Source: Pisolithus tinctorius (Eukaryota; Basidiomycota; Agaricomycetes; Boletales; Pisolithaceae). From it: a stretch of DNA of 64,000 nucleotides. The translations under genes were made by a program, and so were the position numbers. This document shows, in pieces, positions 44,906 to 57,921 of the stretch. Under the pieces are notes generated by a model. It worked only from the letters and a program-made list of their open reading frames with translations, searched no databases and was not told the DNA's origin. Positions within the stretch are counted from its first letter, which is position 1, and the number at the start of each line of letters is the position of its first letter. The stretch spans positions 868,001-932,000 of the forward strand of contig JANFAH010000019.1 in the NCBI GenBank assembly GCA_024663395.1, given 5' to 3'.

Positions 44906-47218
44906 AGGTGATACCTCACTGGTGCATATGCAATAGTTTGCCCATTTTGCCATCCTACTTCTCACTTTTTCAGATTATGGTACTAATCAATGAGACCTTT
45001 CGAACAGGGTATAGTTTATGTCCTTTATTTCTGTTGCTTTCCTTTCTGACTTATGACTACTGTGTTTTTGCCTCATTGCCTGTACGCATTTTTGCATGCT
45101 TAGTCAGCACTGACCAGTAATACATGTGCATACAACTTTTGATTATACAAAAATAATAGACAAGTTGCAGCTTAGCCAGAGAGGACAGATATTTGGAGCA
45201 GGCATCTGTAGGCTCAGTGCCTAAGATAACAAGGGTTGTATTGTACAAAACATGTGCATGTCTGACTTGGAAGACACCAAACAACACTGCAAAAAGATGT
45301 GGCTGGTATGTCATGTGACATCATGTGACATGTTGGTGGTGGTTGAGCAAGGGAAGTTGCAGTGCAGGGTGCAGAATAACTCACAGCAAAGTGGGGTTGA
45401 CTATGTAGGATTGTGGATAACATAACTATTGTCTGATGAGTTGCTGTACATATGTATGGTCAGAGAAGGAGGTATGAGCCATCTTTGATAATGTGGAGGA
45501 TGGGTGGCACACATGATGAAGTAGAGACTTGTCCCCTGGCCAAGTGTCCAAACAGTGTCAATGAAACCCATGTGATAGAACATTGAATTCTTGGTAATTA
45601 TTTTATACCTGCTACAGCATATACTCTCACCAGATAAACTCATAACTGATGGCAACATCAATATACAGCACACCTTCTCATAATGCATTTGCTACTGATG
45701 CATAAATCTCATTTTGCATGACCTTTTGGGTGATTCCACAGTGGAATGCAGGGTAATGTCACATTTTTGCATAAATACTAATGCATAGGATTTGGATTGA
45801 TATTATGCAATATGAGGTGCTCTGTTGGCAGAGGGGAAGTCCACTGAATGGGGCTGAGCCACTGAACTTATAATTAAAATTCCTGCATCTCATCCATCAC
45901 CACAACTTACAACCACCAAGGAAGAACTTAAGGACTCCATGAAAACACTACAGGAGCACAAGCACATCTTCAGTGTACCACTGACCATTGACAAGATTCT
46001 TACACCACAGGAAGAAACTGAAATTGATGAGCACATGTATCAATTCAAAAATGATGCAGCCAACACTACAACAGTCTGGTACCAGATGGCTGTTGAATGT
46101 GGCAAAATTATCAGTCAATCAACAAAGACATCTAGCCCACATTACCCTCAATATCACCTGCAGAGATTGTTCTGTTGTGTGAAAAATTTGAAGCAGCTTG
46201 CATCAGTTAAAGTCATGCAAACACCTCTTTGGAGTTGATAAGACATGTTGATAAGTTCCATGGTGAGATGTATTGGGAGGAAATGCAGCATGTGAAGCAG
46301 ACTACATTGGACTACTATTGGAGGCCATAGGTAGTAGATGTCACACATGTCACACTGTGTCACACATTTGGTGCTGAATGAATCTCATCTTGCATCTCAG
46401 AAAGGCTGGTGCAACACATATGCATTATGAAAAAGTCTACTGTACAAGTGACAGTGACACATCCCACTGTCCATGACATATGCACATTCAGCTATGTATG
46501 TATGTTCCATGACATAACAAATGCAAAAACCCCAATGCATCCAGTTCCCCCCCCAACCAACATGATTGGAGTTAATGGTCCAGTATGATCATTGAAGACA
46601 AAGAGTTTACAGACCTGGCCTGGCCTGATGGCATCCAGGAATATATAGCCTGTGAATTTTTTGTGGATGGTCCCATCCTTGTCCAGCCTGAAGATCAAGT
46701 TACAGAAATTCATTGCTCATGCCCTTCACTGCACCAAACTCCATCCATCAGTCCACCCACTGGTGCCAAGAGGTATGGTGATGCAGATATGGCATGCTGG
46801 GAACCACACCCTCACTCATACAGGACATCCTGTGGTCCTCAATCATGGGGAACATGAAATCCAAAGTCACTGCTATGTTGATGACCCTCCTGCAGGAAAA
46901 AAAAACTTTGGCATTTATTGAAAGGCCCCATGGTTGAAATTGACCTTGGTACTGTTGAGACAGCAATTTGAATTCATGCCCAAGTAAGGAAATTGAACTA
47001 CACCCAGAGGTGGGATGTATGTCATGCCCCCAAAGGGGGTGAGTGAAACACATAGTGGGAGCAAGGGTGGACATGCCCCAATGAATGAGATATCAAATAT
47101 ATGATGTAGATAAAAGGTAGCTACTGCATGGGAGGAAATCCCTATGAGATTAGAATGTCTGCTTGTCAACCTGCACTCACCTGCCAGTGCACCTGTCCCT
47201 GAAGGATTCTATGTTAGC
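44906..47218. other. Decayed intergenic region with weak frames
   Basis: Only short frames, for example 45939-46238 (helical, Lys/Gln/Glu) and 46585-46857 on the plus strand. None has a recognisable domain. CpG is scarce. A C-run at about 46547 is unremarkable. Confidence 0.35.
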
Positions 47219-47742
47219 CTCTGCACATGCATTGTTGCTAAGAGGTACAACAAGTTCATCATTGCCATCATAGAGGGCAAGCAGGCATGTGTGACTGAGA
47301 ACTCCAAAGGTGCCTGGACAACCCCATCAGTAGTGGCCTTCACAAAACATGGGGAGCATCTTGTTGGCCTGCCTGCCAAGTGTCAAGCAGTGGTTAATCC
47401 ATCAATGCTGTCTTCACATTAAGGGCTTGATTGGCTGCAAGTTCAAGGGTGTGGATGTCCAGGAGGACTTGAAGCACTGGTTAGTACATGCAACAACTGT
47501 CAAAAAGGACAGCATCTTATATTGTCTACAGAGCATTCAAAATTGCTGAGAAGTCAGATGCTTGACCAGCTGTTGAGGTTGACATTGGTAGCAAGAGCCA
47601 ACAATTCATATGTCATGGCAAATGTTTTGATCAGTAAGACAACTCATGTGCTCTCCAGAGTGCTGAGGAACTGTCATCCATGGTACTTACAAAGATGCAT
47701 GAGACTGCTGAGCAGTTCCTTGACAAGAAAGTCAAGTAAGTT
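47219..47742 (+). pseudogene. Mitochondrial-type Hsp70 (SSC1/DnaK-like) pseudogene fragment
   Basis: Frames in series match the N-terminal ATPase part of mitochondrial Hsp70: [20 protein letters not shown] and [19 protein letters not shown] (47262-47390), a stop near 47420, then a GLIG.KF...DVQEDLKHW stretch (47420-47480), and, after a diverged part, SMVLTKMHETAEQFLDKKVK ending about 47737. A GTAAGT follows directly, so an intron may be kept, which would argue against a processed copy. The phosphate-loop start (DLGTT) is unrecognisable and the rest of the gene is absent. Confidence 0.75.
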
Positions 47743-49568
47743 TCATGCATATCATTTAGGAGTTCCCCAGTGTTGACAGCTATGATTAGCCATGCAGTCA
47801 TCCATTACACAAACAATTAATAAAACAGGTGTACTATAATCTGAAAGAAACCAAGAAAAAAGCTCCTGAAAGGCTGGTTTCAGACAAATCATGTGACCTT
47901 GCATTGTCACATAGCACTCATGATTTGTACCACATCAACATTGATCCCTGGAACACATGGTTGATTACATATCAGAAGGAACCAAGGTGAGTGACTTTTG
48001 TACTGTAGTTGCCTACCACTGATAGTGTTGTCTAATTGTGCTTTATTATGTCCTCAGAATGGCTCGATAGCTAGTTATGTGCAACCACTGACATCCAATC
48101 CACTGATGGGGCATGTGGATTCCCTGAGGCTACTAGTATGTACATATTCCTTTTTGTTGCACTATTCAAAGTTTCCATATTCATCTAAGAGCACCCAACT
48201 GACAGCTGTTGACCTCCATTGAGTAACATACAAGGGGGCAGCACACAAGCTGAACCCAATGCCTTCACTCCACTTCTGCCTCTCTGCTTTGTCAAACTTC
48301 CTCTGCACTTTGATTCTAGCCCTCTGGGAGTGTCAGAGTTTGTCAGAGTGAGTGGTCCTGACTGTTAGGTTTTGACCTCAAGGCACTTAAATTGGTACAA
48401 AGCTGTATTTAAAGAAGAACTGTAGGGGAGGCATGTGCACTTGGTATAGGGAGGCTCAGACCATGGATGGGACAACCACTGGCAGGAGCAGCAGGATGAG
48501 GATGAGGGGGAGCCACAATTGTAATTACAAACACTGCAAAATTAGTTCCATTGCCACCCACAGGCCACTATATCCATGCACCCCCATTTCAAAATTGGCC
48601 ACTTGTTATCAAATTTGCCAGATACTTAGATAATACTCAGATGGTAGTATGATCAGCTTGGCTCAAAGTGGCAATGCACTAGAAAGCAATGGCAGTCACA
48701 AGATCTACAACTATACAGTAGTCCACTTCTTAATACTACATTCTGTGTGCATTGAATGACCTGTTTCAAAGACTCCCTTGTACCTCTCAAAGGGACTAAT
48801 TCAATTGTTGTTCTTCATTGTGCATCTTAGTACAATGTAACCACATGCTCAATGCCATGGAATCAAAATGAAATATTGATCTCTTGAGCCTGATAAATCA
48901 ATATATGTTGCCTCAACTCAATACAGGCATTCTTGGGGGACATGCTCTCTTTCAGTTATAATGCTCAATTGAATTTTTTCACTTACAGAGCCTCAGTCAA
49001 TCTTGTCCCCACTAATTAGGTATATCTTATCACTCACTTTCTTATTTATACTGTATCAATTGCTCTTAGCATGTGTAATAATATACTCAATATTTTCATC
49101 TAGAAATAATTTTTGATGTTTTGACCTATGATTTTAATGTGGAAAGACTTTATTTCTGATTTGATTTTTTGTTGAAAAATATTTCACTGTATATTACATG
49201 TTTGAGCATAAAAAAAGCAGAATGTTTTTCATATGAGCTTCAGCACACAATTCATCATTGCAATACAGTACTTAAACTAAATAAATACTGCCTAGTTTTT
49301 AAACTTTCTGCTCACAAAAAAGCAGATGGTTAATTCTAAAAAAAAGTGACATATATTGGAAAATCATTTACAATGTATCATGCATATTGTGTTCAAAATC
49401 GTTCTGCTGAACATCCATAATTTTTTTTATATGCAAAGGATTAACATTTTCTGGTGGCATTTTGTGAGGCATGATAGACAATACAAATCCTATATATTTT
49501 TACAATATTTGTCACAAAAACATCCCAAATTAAAGAGTCTCATTTTTCAATCTTTTTTTAAAATGTTT
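47743..49568. other. Non-coding decayed region, AT-rich in its right half
   Basis: No conserved frame. From about 48780 to 49600 the base composition turns clearly AT-rich, with many A and T runs, unlike the rest of the window. Nothing marks it as an origin or centromere. Confidence 0.4.
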
Positions 49569-49899
49569 TCAGCAAAGAAATTGAGAAATGCTTCCAGTGT
49601 TGTAAATGAGAGTGCAAACTGCAGGGTCTAGTTGATGAATGCTGTTGAAAGTGGCTATAGCAGAGGGGTTTAGTATTGTCTGGGTGGAAGAGAGGAAAGT
49701 GAAAGTGGGTGAGGGTATTCTGGTGGGCATGTTCTGCAGTATGAGTGCCATGGGGGAAGGGAAATTTGTTGAGGTGAAGGCTAGGGAAGAAGCTGTGGGA
49801 CTGAGAAATGGATAACAGTGGCTGAATAGGAAACAGGACATCTTAGCAGGCTCTCCCTGACTGTTTGGTGGATCATCAATACTTAAAAACCCTATGCAA

Positions 49900-51517
49900 C
49901 AATACTCTGGTGACTATGGCAGTGCTTGCTGCACTTGCAGCATGGGCAGCCCTTGCACCATGGGTGCATGGGCAGAGCATACTCACAGCCATTGTTCAGG
50001 TCATGGAGAGTAATTGGTCAGCCATGATGTGGTCAACAGCCTCTCTCAGTGAGTTACATTCAGGGAAGCATGGGATTTGGCTTCTGTCTGCAACATAGAG
50101 ATGGTTGTCTGTACCCCTCATGATCTTACTGGCATGGATATAAACTTCAACAAGTGCACACATCCTTGTCCAGTGGTTGGGGTCTGCACAGAAACCACAG
50201 CCAGGTCTGCATTGCTGCAGTGGGTGCTGTATCTGGAAGTTGTACTCCTGTTTAACAACAGTGCCAGCAGGTGGCACTTGTGGCATGTAAGCTGACAAGG
50301 GAGGTGCAGCTGGTGAGGCTGCAGCAGACAATGTTGGTAACATGCTACAGAGGGCAGATCCTGTCAGAAGAAACTTGGTGGCTTTGATGACTTCTGTGAG
50401 TGGATATGGGTCATCTGGGTGGAGGTTGGTGCAGACTATGGAGAGTCAATGATGAATACAATCTGCAATGGCCCTCAGGAAGCCATTCAGGAACATGGAA
50501 TCCTGTTCCATCTCTGCAAGCTTTTTAGTTTTAATGAGCAGGGCAGAAATCTTAGCAAATTTCCACTGGTATTCTCCAAGGTCATCCTGGTTCTGCATAG
50601 GCTTGGACTGATATTCTTCAATGAGGTACTGCAAGTCTGTAGCAGTAGTGGTTGTCATCTTTGCAGCCAGGGAACAAGCCCTTAACAGTGACTACAAAGG
50701 CATCCCAGTTGTCAGCCATGGGTGCAGCTTCTGGAAGTGTTTGCCAGACCTTGGCTTCTTCAAGGTCAGCATAGCAGATTGCAGCTCTGATCATGCCATG
50801 GTCATCAAGAGCAGTGAGAGTACCAAGGAAGTCTATGTCTTTGAGGTAGCACAGAAGCTGCATGGGTGAATCTCTAAATTTAGGTGAGTTTTGTGTACTG
50901 CAAAGCAGCATCTGAAACTGAGGATTAGCCATTGGCAGGTTAACCTGTGGTGGTGGTGCCAGGTTGGTAACAGGTGGAACCAGTATTGGTTGTGGGTACA
51001 GAGCAGTTGGTATAGCATGTGAGCAGACTGGCAGAAGTGTTGGCAGGTTACTAATTGGCTGATGGGTGGTCTGTGACTGAGTGAGCAGTCACAGCAGTGT
51101 GGCAGATGGAACTGAGAGTCTGGGTATAGATTCAGAGGCATCAAAGAGATGGGAAAAAGAGGGCATTGGTGATGATGAATCAGCTGATGTGACAGGTGTT
51201 AAAGGTGATGGCAGGGTTTTGGGTCTTTGGGGAGTTGAGTGGATAAAGCCACCAGGAAAATCAGGGGCAGTGAGATCTAGGTGATCTGGCATGACGGAAA
51301 TATCAGGAGGAGTGATCATGGGTAGTACCCATGGGATGTCAGCAGTAATTGCATGTGATTCTGCCCTTCAGGTGAAACTGGGTGGAACAAGTCAGAGTCT
51401 TCTGACAGGTTGAGGTTGTGAAAGTGCTGGTGTAAATTTTCTAGTTTGGTGTGTTCAGCAGCACGCCTGAGCAACCTTCTGGAAGTGACAGCAGAATCCC
51501 TTGTGGTGGGCTCCAGT
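49900..51517 (-). pseudogene. gag: F, gypsy gag remnant with zinc knuckle
   Basis: Minus-strand segments give the basidiomycete gypsy gag order: 50932-50618 (FVVTVKGLFPGCKDD core), 50658-50446 (DLQYLIEEYQSKPM, then DLGEYQWKF) and 50343-49996 with CGFCADPNHWTRMC, a CX2CX4HX4C-like knuckle, followed by the VYIHASKI..G segment typical of these proteins. Frameshifts separate the pieces. A PBS-like TGGAGCCCAC (51496-51515) and an LTR start at 51518 mark the 5' end. No pol follows in the window before 49569. Confidence 0.75.
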
Positions 51518-52160
51518 TGTAGGAAAAGTCCAAGTAGCTGTATAATATGAGCCAGATGGCTTAGATAACAACAATAAAAGTGAAGGGAATGAATTGCTCA
51601 TCCCAAGGGATTCTGGACTGCTGAGACAAGAAGGTGAGACTCAGTGCTTTGTAGCAGTAGCAATTTGTGAGTGTGCAGCATGCTCTGTGGAATAGTACTG
51701 GTGATGTGAGCGGTGCGAGTGGTATACATAGTTCATGCATGGTGGTATGCAAGATGTGTGGTGTAGATGAAGTGAAAAAGAAACTCATGGTGGCCTTCCA
51801 AGTGCCAAAAAATATCATTCTGTACCTAAGTACAGGGCTTTATAGTCTGGGCAAACCTGGAACCTAAGTAAGACAGAATACAAGTAAGGAAAAAGGTGCA
51901 TGACAGTGCCTACACATAAGACAGGACAGGCTGGAACAGAGGCCAAGGGTATACTACTAACAAAAAGGGAACAGAGACCATGTTAAAAGAAAGAGTCCAA
52001 AGGGAAGGGAAGCAGCCAAAGCACAGCAGCCATGGGTATAGCATCATGCAAGAGGGAGTGAGGGCATGGGAAGGTAGCACACAAACAATGGTGGGTGTGA
52101 GTGGTCTGGGAATGTAATGATAATTGTGGTGTAAGGAGAGAGATCTCCTTACTATGGGAT
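51518..52160 (-). repeat. LTR of F, far boundary not resolved
   Basis: Begins TGTAGGAAAAGTCC on the plus strand, similar to the E LTR start. Its other end should lie within a few hundred bases, but no convincing partner or target duplication was found, so the right limit is nominal. Confidence 0.4.
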
Positions 52161-52480
52161 TGGGTATTAATTTCTATTTTATTTGTTTTATGGTTTCTTT
52201 ACTTACTGTTGTGGGTACTATACTTGAGTACCATAGTTCGCTTTTTGTGTGCTTAGTCAGCACTTACTTAGAGTTTGTTCCTACTGTAATTTTTTACCAA
52301 TAGACGAGTTACCCCCAAAGACGAGAACAAGAGAAAGACAGCCCCAGACAGCCCCAGACAGTCTTCTATCCCCCTACCCTCTCTGCTCAGGCTAAAGGAG
52401 CCGCTTTGGACTTACTCACTCCCTCTCAGATCCTACCCCATCCTCAATACACACTATTATATTTCCTCACAGTGGAATGA
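52161..52480. other. Promoter- or leader-like stretch upstream of copia K
   Basis: Contains a GACAGCCCCA tandem motif (about 52341-52362) and TA-rich sequence. It could be 5' LTR or leader of K; no matching copy of the 54836 LTR was seen here. Confidence 0.3.
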
Positions 52481-54812
52481 TTGATGATAGGGGCTTACAC
52501 ACCCAAGGAATGTGGATTCCTCACAGCATACACTGGGAACAAGCCATCAGTCACCCATCTTCAAATTTTTGGATGCACAGCACATGTCCACATTCTGGAG
52601 GAGAAGCATCAAAAGCTAGATGTTAAGTCCCTTGAGTGCACACTCTTGGGATACTTGGAGAATAAAAAGGCATACCTGTGCATACATTGGTCCACTGGGT
52701 GAATTGTCAAAACATGTGATGCTATCTTCAATGAAGGGGACAGCACAGACATGTCTGATATGGAAGTTGGGGTGAGACAAAACCTCCTTGTGCTCTGAGC
52801 ACCATAAGAGGGTTCACTAGATCTTGCTCTGATCTGAACTGTAGATGACTGGGGAAGGATCATTTGGTCATATGTGACCAAAGGCAATATTCAGGCTCAG
52901 ATGGAAGCACAGGATTCTGCTCCATGGCAGTTCAGTAGCATATCCTTCTGATGACACCCAGGGCTAAAGAGGATTTTGTCTTGCCCTAACTTCCATACCA
53001 CTGTCCCTGTGCCAGAAATGCATTGGTTGAGAGGGGACTGGTTTATACATCATGTTCTGAAGTGCCAGATTGACCTCCATAATGTTTTCAGCCTTCCAAG
53101 TACTGATTAGTCCCAGGACACATCAGGCATGGGGGGAAACAGTCCAGGAAATGACTGACAGCAGGTTTTTTAAGGGACTGATGATTCTGAGAGCATGTCA
53201 TACTGATGGCACTGTGGTGGCCACCAGTATTTGATAAGAATTCCTTGAGAAAATGATCATGTGGTTTATTATGTAATCATATTTTCCCATCCTCCATGCC
53301 CTCAATCCCATCAAAAGGTCACTATCCACAATTTCCCCAGTCAGGGACAAAAGCATTGCAATGCACTTTTTGGAAAGAATAGGTGTATCTCAGCATGTAT
53401 TGCTTTGTTTGGACTGAGCCTTAGTGCTCTAGAAAGCTTAGAGTCACTCCCTTCCAATGGTATAGGTATCATGATTATCTGTGCAGAATAGCCCAAGCTA
53501 CATCAGCAACAAGTCACACCTCACAAACATTGCAATGCTTTTGTCCCTCACTGTACAGAGACATTTGTGCTTGTAGCTAAGTACTTGCCCTTGCTGCTAC
53601 GTTTGATCTGGAGATCCACCAGATGGATGTAAAGTCCACCTTTCTAAATGGCAAACTCGAGGAGGAAATATACCTCCATCCTCCTCCTGGCTTCTGAGAC
53701 TCAAGCAGTGTCATTTGGCACCTCTATCATGCACTCTATGGACTAAAACAGGCTCCAAAAGCTTGGTACAATTGACTACAAGAAGTCTTTGAATCTCTCA
53801 GATTCACATGCAGTGACACTGACCACAGTCTTTTCTACAAAGATGAAAATGGCATTTTAATTATAGTTGCTGTCTACATTGATGACAAACTGATCCTCTT
53901 GAAGAGCCATGAGGCCATTGACCACCTCAAAGTCCAGTTATCAGCCAAGTACAACCTCTCCAACTTAGGCAAGGCTTGGTGGATCCTTGGTATGGAGATT
54001 ATATGAGATTGTGACAAGGGAACCATAGAATTGTCTCAGCATTGCTATATAGAGCTCATTCTCGAGCATATGGGCATGCAGGATGGCTGTGCAGTGTCCA
54101 CACCCATTGAGCAGAACTTAAAATTAGAGAAACTTGATGCTCCTGCCTATGACCTACATGCATATCAAAGTGCTCTTGGAGTGTTGATGTATGCTATGCT
54201 GGCTACCTGGCCAGATCTTGCATTTACTGTGCTTAGGAGGTATGTGGCTACCCCTGGCAACCAACACTGGACTGCACTCAAATGAGATACCTTTGAAAAA
54301 CTGTTGATGCACATTTACAGTACACAAGAGACTCCATGAGTTCTCTTGTAGGCTATGCTGTTGCTGACTGGGCTGTAGATGTAAATGACTGCCATTCTGT
54401 AACTGGCTACATCTTTACTCTGTCCAGTGGTGCAGTTAGCAGGTCATCCAAGAAACAGACCTCCATTGCTTTGTCTAGCACAGAAGCTGAGTACATGGCA
54501 GTCTCAGCAGCTGCAAAAGAAATACTTTGGCTACAAATGCTACTATGTGAACTAGATATGGATACAACCACACAGCCCACTTCCATCCTAGTTGACAATC
54601 AGTCTGCAATAGCCCTGACAAGTAATGCAATGTTTCACGACTGCATGAAGCACATAGCTATTTGTCATCATTTTATTTGTGAGAAGGTTGAAGATGGAGA
54701 AGTGGATGTCAAGTACATATCTACAAATGAGCAGATCGCTGATGTTCTCACCAAGGGACTGTCATGCAAGAAGCATGAATGCTTTTCTCTTGGTGTGGGA
54801 ATTATTTTCTAA
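52481..54812 (+). pseudogene. pol: K, decayed Ty1/copia pol interrupted by R1
   Basis: The integrase C-terminal end (GNKPSVTHLQIFGCTAHVH, about 52530) is followed by a degenerate join and the R1 insertion (53088-53555). RT follows: MDVKSTFLNGKLEEEIY (53620), YGLKQAPKAWYN (53735), then YIDDK where YVDD is usual (about 53875). RNase H has SSTEAEYMA (54475) and DNQSAIAL (54590), ending at 54812. At least five in-frame stops are visible. gag and most of integrase are missing. Confidence 0.85.
53088..53555 (+). repeat. Dispersed repeat R1, copy 2, inside copia K
   Basis: Same ends as 33129-33706, with about 100 bp missing in the middle. It lies between integrase and RT of K, so it moved or was copied after K inserted. 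Ends in CTCACTGTA. Confidence 0.6.
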
Positions 54813-54835
54813 AGACTTGCTACACTGAGGGGGTG

Positions 54836-55085
54836 TGTTGGAACATGTGTCCCCTATGTTTATTTGCTTACAGCATACAAGCTTACATAATAATTCTTCG
54901 CACTTAGGCAGTTAGTTTTTCCTTGTGCACCTCAGTCTTCTTACCACAGAAGCCTGAGGTATGTTTACTATATTAACCCTACAGCTACCTTACTGATATA
55001 CTACCATAGACCTTCTTTATAGGTTAGCTTGTTAATATTTTAGTCTTCTTACCACAGAAGCCTGAGACCTTCTTTATAGAGTCTT
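54836..55085 (+). repeat. Likely 3' LTR of K, right end approximate
   Basis: A G-rich tract (CTGAGGGGGTG) precedes TGTTGGAACATGTG, a typical copia LTR start. A short repeat TCTTCTTACCACAGAAGCCTGA occurs twice (about 54938 and 55042), so the LTR has an internal duplication or a second partial copy. Confidence 0.5.
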
Positions 55086-55100
55086 AATTTTGGCCTCCTC

Positions 55101-55560
55101 TCAAGACAATACACCTTCATCCTCCCTGCCTTCAATCAATGCTGCCAGATTCTCTGTGCTGAATGTAATTCCATTTTTTGAATACCATTCATTGTTTGAT
55201 ATCAACCATTCAATCACACACTTTACTCTTGATCTGCTCACAAGAACAGGAGGGAATTTCCACAAAGTGTCTGGGCTTGGATGAAAAGAGCCACTGGCAA
55301 ACATGACACACACTGTGCCCTGTAAATCATTCTGCATTGGTGGAAGGACATTTGACAAAGAGCTGGGATCCTGAGGAAAAAGAGCTACATTCCCTTGGTT
55401 GAACCACTGACTTGCTTCTTCAGGAACCTGCCCACCTCGACCACCTCTCATCTGATAACAATGGGTAATGACAGTAGTGCAACATGCAGTGACAAGCATC
55501 AGCTCCAACAGACTGCAAGCCTGCATACATTGACAAATGCTGTGCAGCAACGCAGCCTTG
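55101..55560 (-). pseudogene. Helitron-associated DUF6570-like fragment
   Basis: The minus-strand frame 55550-55101 carries LQGTVCVMFASG, then a PPVLVSRSRVKCVIEWL and NEWYSKNGITFSTENLAAL segment. This follows the pattern of the DUF6570 domain found in fungal Helitron-type proteins (a basic strand, then W-L then N..Y). An overlapping frame (55647-55420) holds a further piece. No Rep or helicase motif is present here. Confidence 0.6.
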
Positions 55561-56074
55561 CCAAAATACTGAAAATTGGCTATTGCATCCTTCAGTCACC
55601 AGGGTGACCTCACTGTCAAAGGCTTTCAACATGAAGGGCACATCCATAGCTGCCTGACATCATGCAAACAATGCATCCAATGATAACAGAGAATGGCCCC
55701 ATGTGTCAAGTTCAAGTTGTCCAGGTTGAGGCTGGACTGGAGACCAAAGCAGGCATGAGGCCAAGGGGTCAGGGTCAGGAGGACAGATAGAGGTACAGAG
55801 GGGTGGACTGGTTGGACTTAGCAACTGAGGTTACAGCACTATTCCCTTGCATGGGTCTCAGTCCAAGTCTGAGGCCAAGATGGGATTATCAGAGTAACTT
55901 TGTTGATTTCAGACTGAGGAAGTACAGGCCAAGTATCTAAGACTTTATATACTAGAAGTGGCTATAGTACAGAGACTGGTAGTGCCAGTCTCACAAAGAT
56001 TGCTAAGATGATTGGTAAGACAAGGATTAGTAATGTATGACTAATGTGACAGAGACTGGGACAGGGTGGACCAG

Positions 56075-57905
56075 TGTCACACACCAAAGGTGTTGTGGAC
56101 ATGGTTACAGCTGACTCTGCCTAACTTGTTGATAAGTTGTGCACAATGCCCATGCATGCAGATGAAGGCTAAAGGCCTCATGCATAGAAAGACTGCCAGA
56201 TGTAAGAAGTCATCCTTCACACAAGAATGAGTCATCAGTGCTAAAGAGAAAAGAGGAAGCGAGTTAAGTGTGCATTAAAAGTTTTTAGTGCCTGTGTATG
56301 GCATTCCAGTTTTCATCATATCTCCACCATTTCCAAAGATATCAACTCTGTTCTCACACTCACTTAAAGTGCTCAGCCACACAATTCTGCCTTCCAAATT
56401 TGGAGAGGATCCTCACACCCCATGCATTTCTACAGCACTCCATCCATCAGATGCTCATTTCACTAGGTCCATCAATCATGGCCACCTCTTCACTGATCAT
56501 CTCACTTGTCTCATTTGCCAGAGACAGTGGCTATGTATATCTGCCAGGCATTCCCACCAGCTTCTGTCCTGAAGCCCCCTGGTTCATCCCATCATTGTCA
56601 GTCCCATCTCATCCCATGCAGCTTGGTCAGCATGTTCTCCTTGTCAGTATGACTTCCAGAAGGATGTTCTTTGGTTGCCTCAGATCTGTCACTCTGTTAG
56701 AAAGGTCTTATGTGATCATTTTGGTCTCCCCTCTTGATGAAGTATATGGATCATTCCTCCCTGCTCCCTGTGCCATCTTTGTTCCAATCTTGTCCATCAT
56801 TCTTCCCACATTGCAACAGCTGCAGCATAGTCTACTGTTCTCCAGCCTCCCTGATCACATTCATGACAAGTATGACATGCATCTTGCCTTCTTACTGCAA
56901 GATCCAGCAGAAGACATCCCCCCTTCTCCTCCTCCTCCATCAGAACCCTGTCCATGAAGTTTTTGTTAACTTTGCTGAGAGGATGAAAGGGTGGGAGATG
57001 CAATCATGTATGCTCCTGTTGCCCCACAGACCCCCAATGCCCTAGCCCCCTTTGACACCTGACTCGTGCCCTTCAATTCTGGAATTAATACTTCCCTATC
57101 TGGAAACACCATCCATCTGTCATGCCATCTTTGGATCTAGAGATGTCTCCACTGAGATCTGACTTGCATTGCCACCCTGTAATGTGATATCAGTGCACTT
57201 ACTCAGTTTCTGACTCCATTTGACTCATTCTGTGATATTTCAACTATCCTTGACTCATTCATTGCCAATACTTACCAATCTTCTTTGCTTGCTTACTTTT
57301 CATTTCTCACTTACTCATCATGATTACTCAGTCCTTACTCATTACTTACCAAGCATTTGTGCCTTGTTTGTCACAAGCTGTGCTCCCCCCACAGTATATA
57401 AACCCCCAAGCAATCAAGAACTCACTCAGCAGTCAGTTCAGTGCATACCTCATTGTCAACAGTTGAGGCTCATTCAGAAGAGTCTATCTGTCTTCATTCA
57501 TATCCTTGGTAGTTGAGGCTCCATCAAGGGTCTATCTACCTCCATTCCTTATCTGAAGCTTTCTCCACACTTAGTCAGCAGTCATGCTTAGTCATCTTCC
57601 CACTCCTGCATAACTTGTCACCAACTTGTGCCAGGAGCAAGTTCTATTGAAGTCCATTACTCCCAAGTACTTTTGGCTGAACACCTCCACTCTGTTCAGC
57701 ATCCCCCTTCCAGTTGTCACTCACTTGTCTACTCCTGTGTAACTCATCAATGACTTGTGCCAGGAGCACCTCCACTTGAAGTCCCCCCCATGTTTAGGTT
57801 TTTCTGTACTCCAGGTTCTGCAGAGGCAAACCACCACTCACACATTCTTTGTCTTTGGTGTTGGATTTGTTTGGTTTTCACCAGCTTTCCACACTTTGAC
57901 TCACA
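56075..57905 (+). mobile_element. D3, full-length D element in a chromB LTR
   Basis: 1831 bp with TG...CA ends and 4-bp duplication CCAG (56071-56074 and 57906-57909). Comparison with the chromB2 LTR near 58285 shows the target. Almost all CpG of D1 are TpG or CpA here, so it is an older or more heavily methylated copy. Confidence 0.9.
56478..56957 (+). CDS. D3 copy of the D ORF, 159 aa, open
   Basis: Same length as in D1 (160 codons with stop), with no lesion despite strong CpG loss elsewhere. An in-frame upstream ATG at 56298 extends it to 219 aa, but D1 does not share that extension in one frame. Unknown function. Confidence 0.5.
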   Translation: MATSSLIISLVSFARDSGYVYLPGIPTSFCPEAPWFIPSLSVPSHPMQLGQHVLLVSMTSRRMFFGCLRSVTLLERSYVIILVSPLDEVYGSFLPAPCAIFVPILSIILPTLQQLQHSLLFSSLPDHIHDKYDMHLAFLLQDPAEDIPPSPPPPSEPCP

Positions 57906-57921
57906 CCAGGGGCAGGACCAG

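Larger units (their letters stand above)
55704..57921 (-). repeat. Truncated chromB LTR, interrupted by D3
   Basis: 55704-56074 plus 57906-57921 match the first part of the chromB LTR (reverse of 1140-1660). It stops at GGACCAG, where the complete chromB2 LTR begins. The site seems to be an older chromB LTR into which chromB2 then inserted. Confidence 0.75.

Noticed and set aside
48780..49600. AT-rich segment as a replication origin or centromere core
   Set aside because: Composition alone; no repeats or motifs support it.
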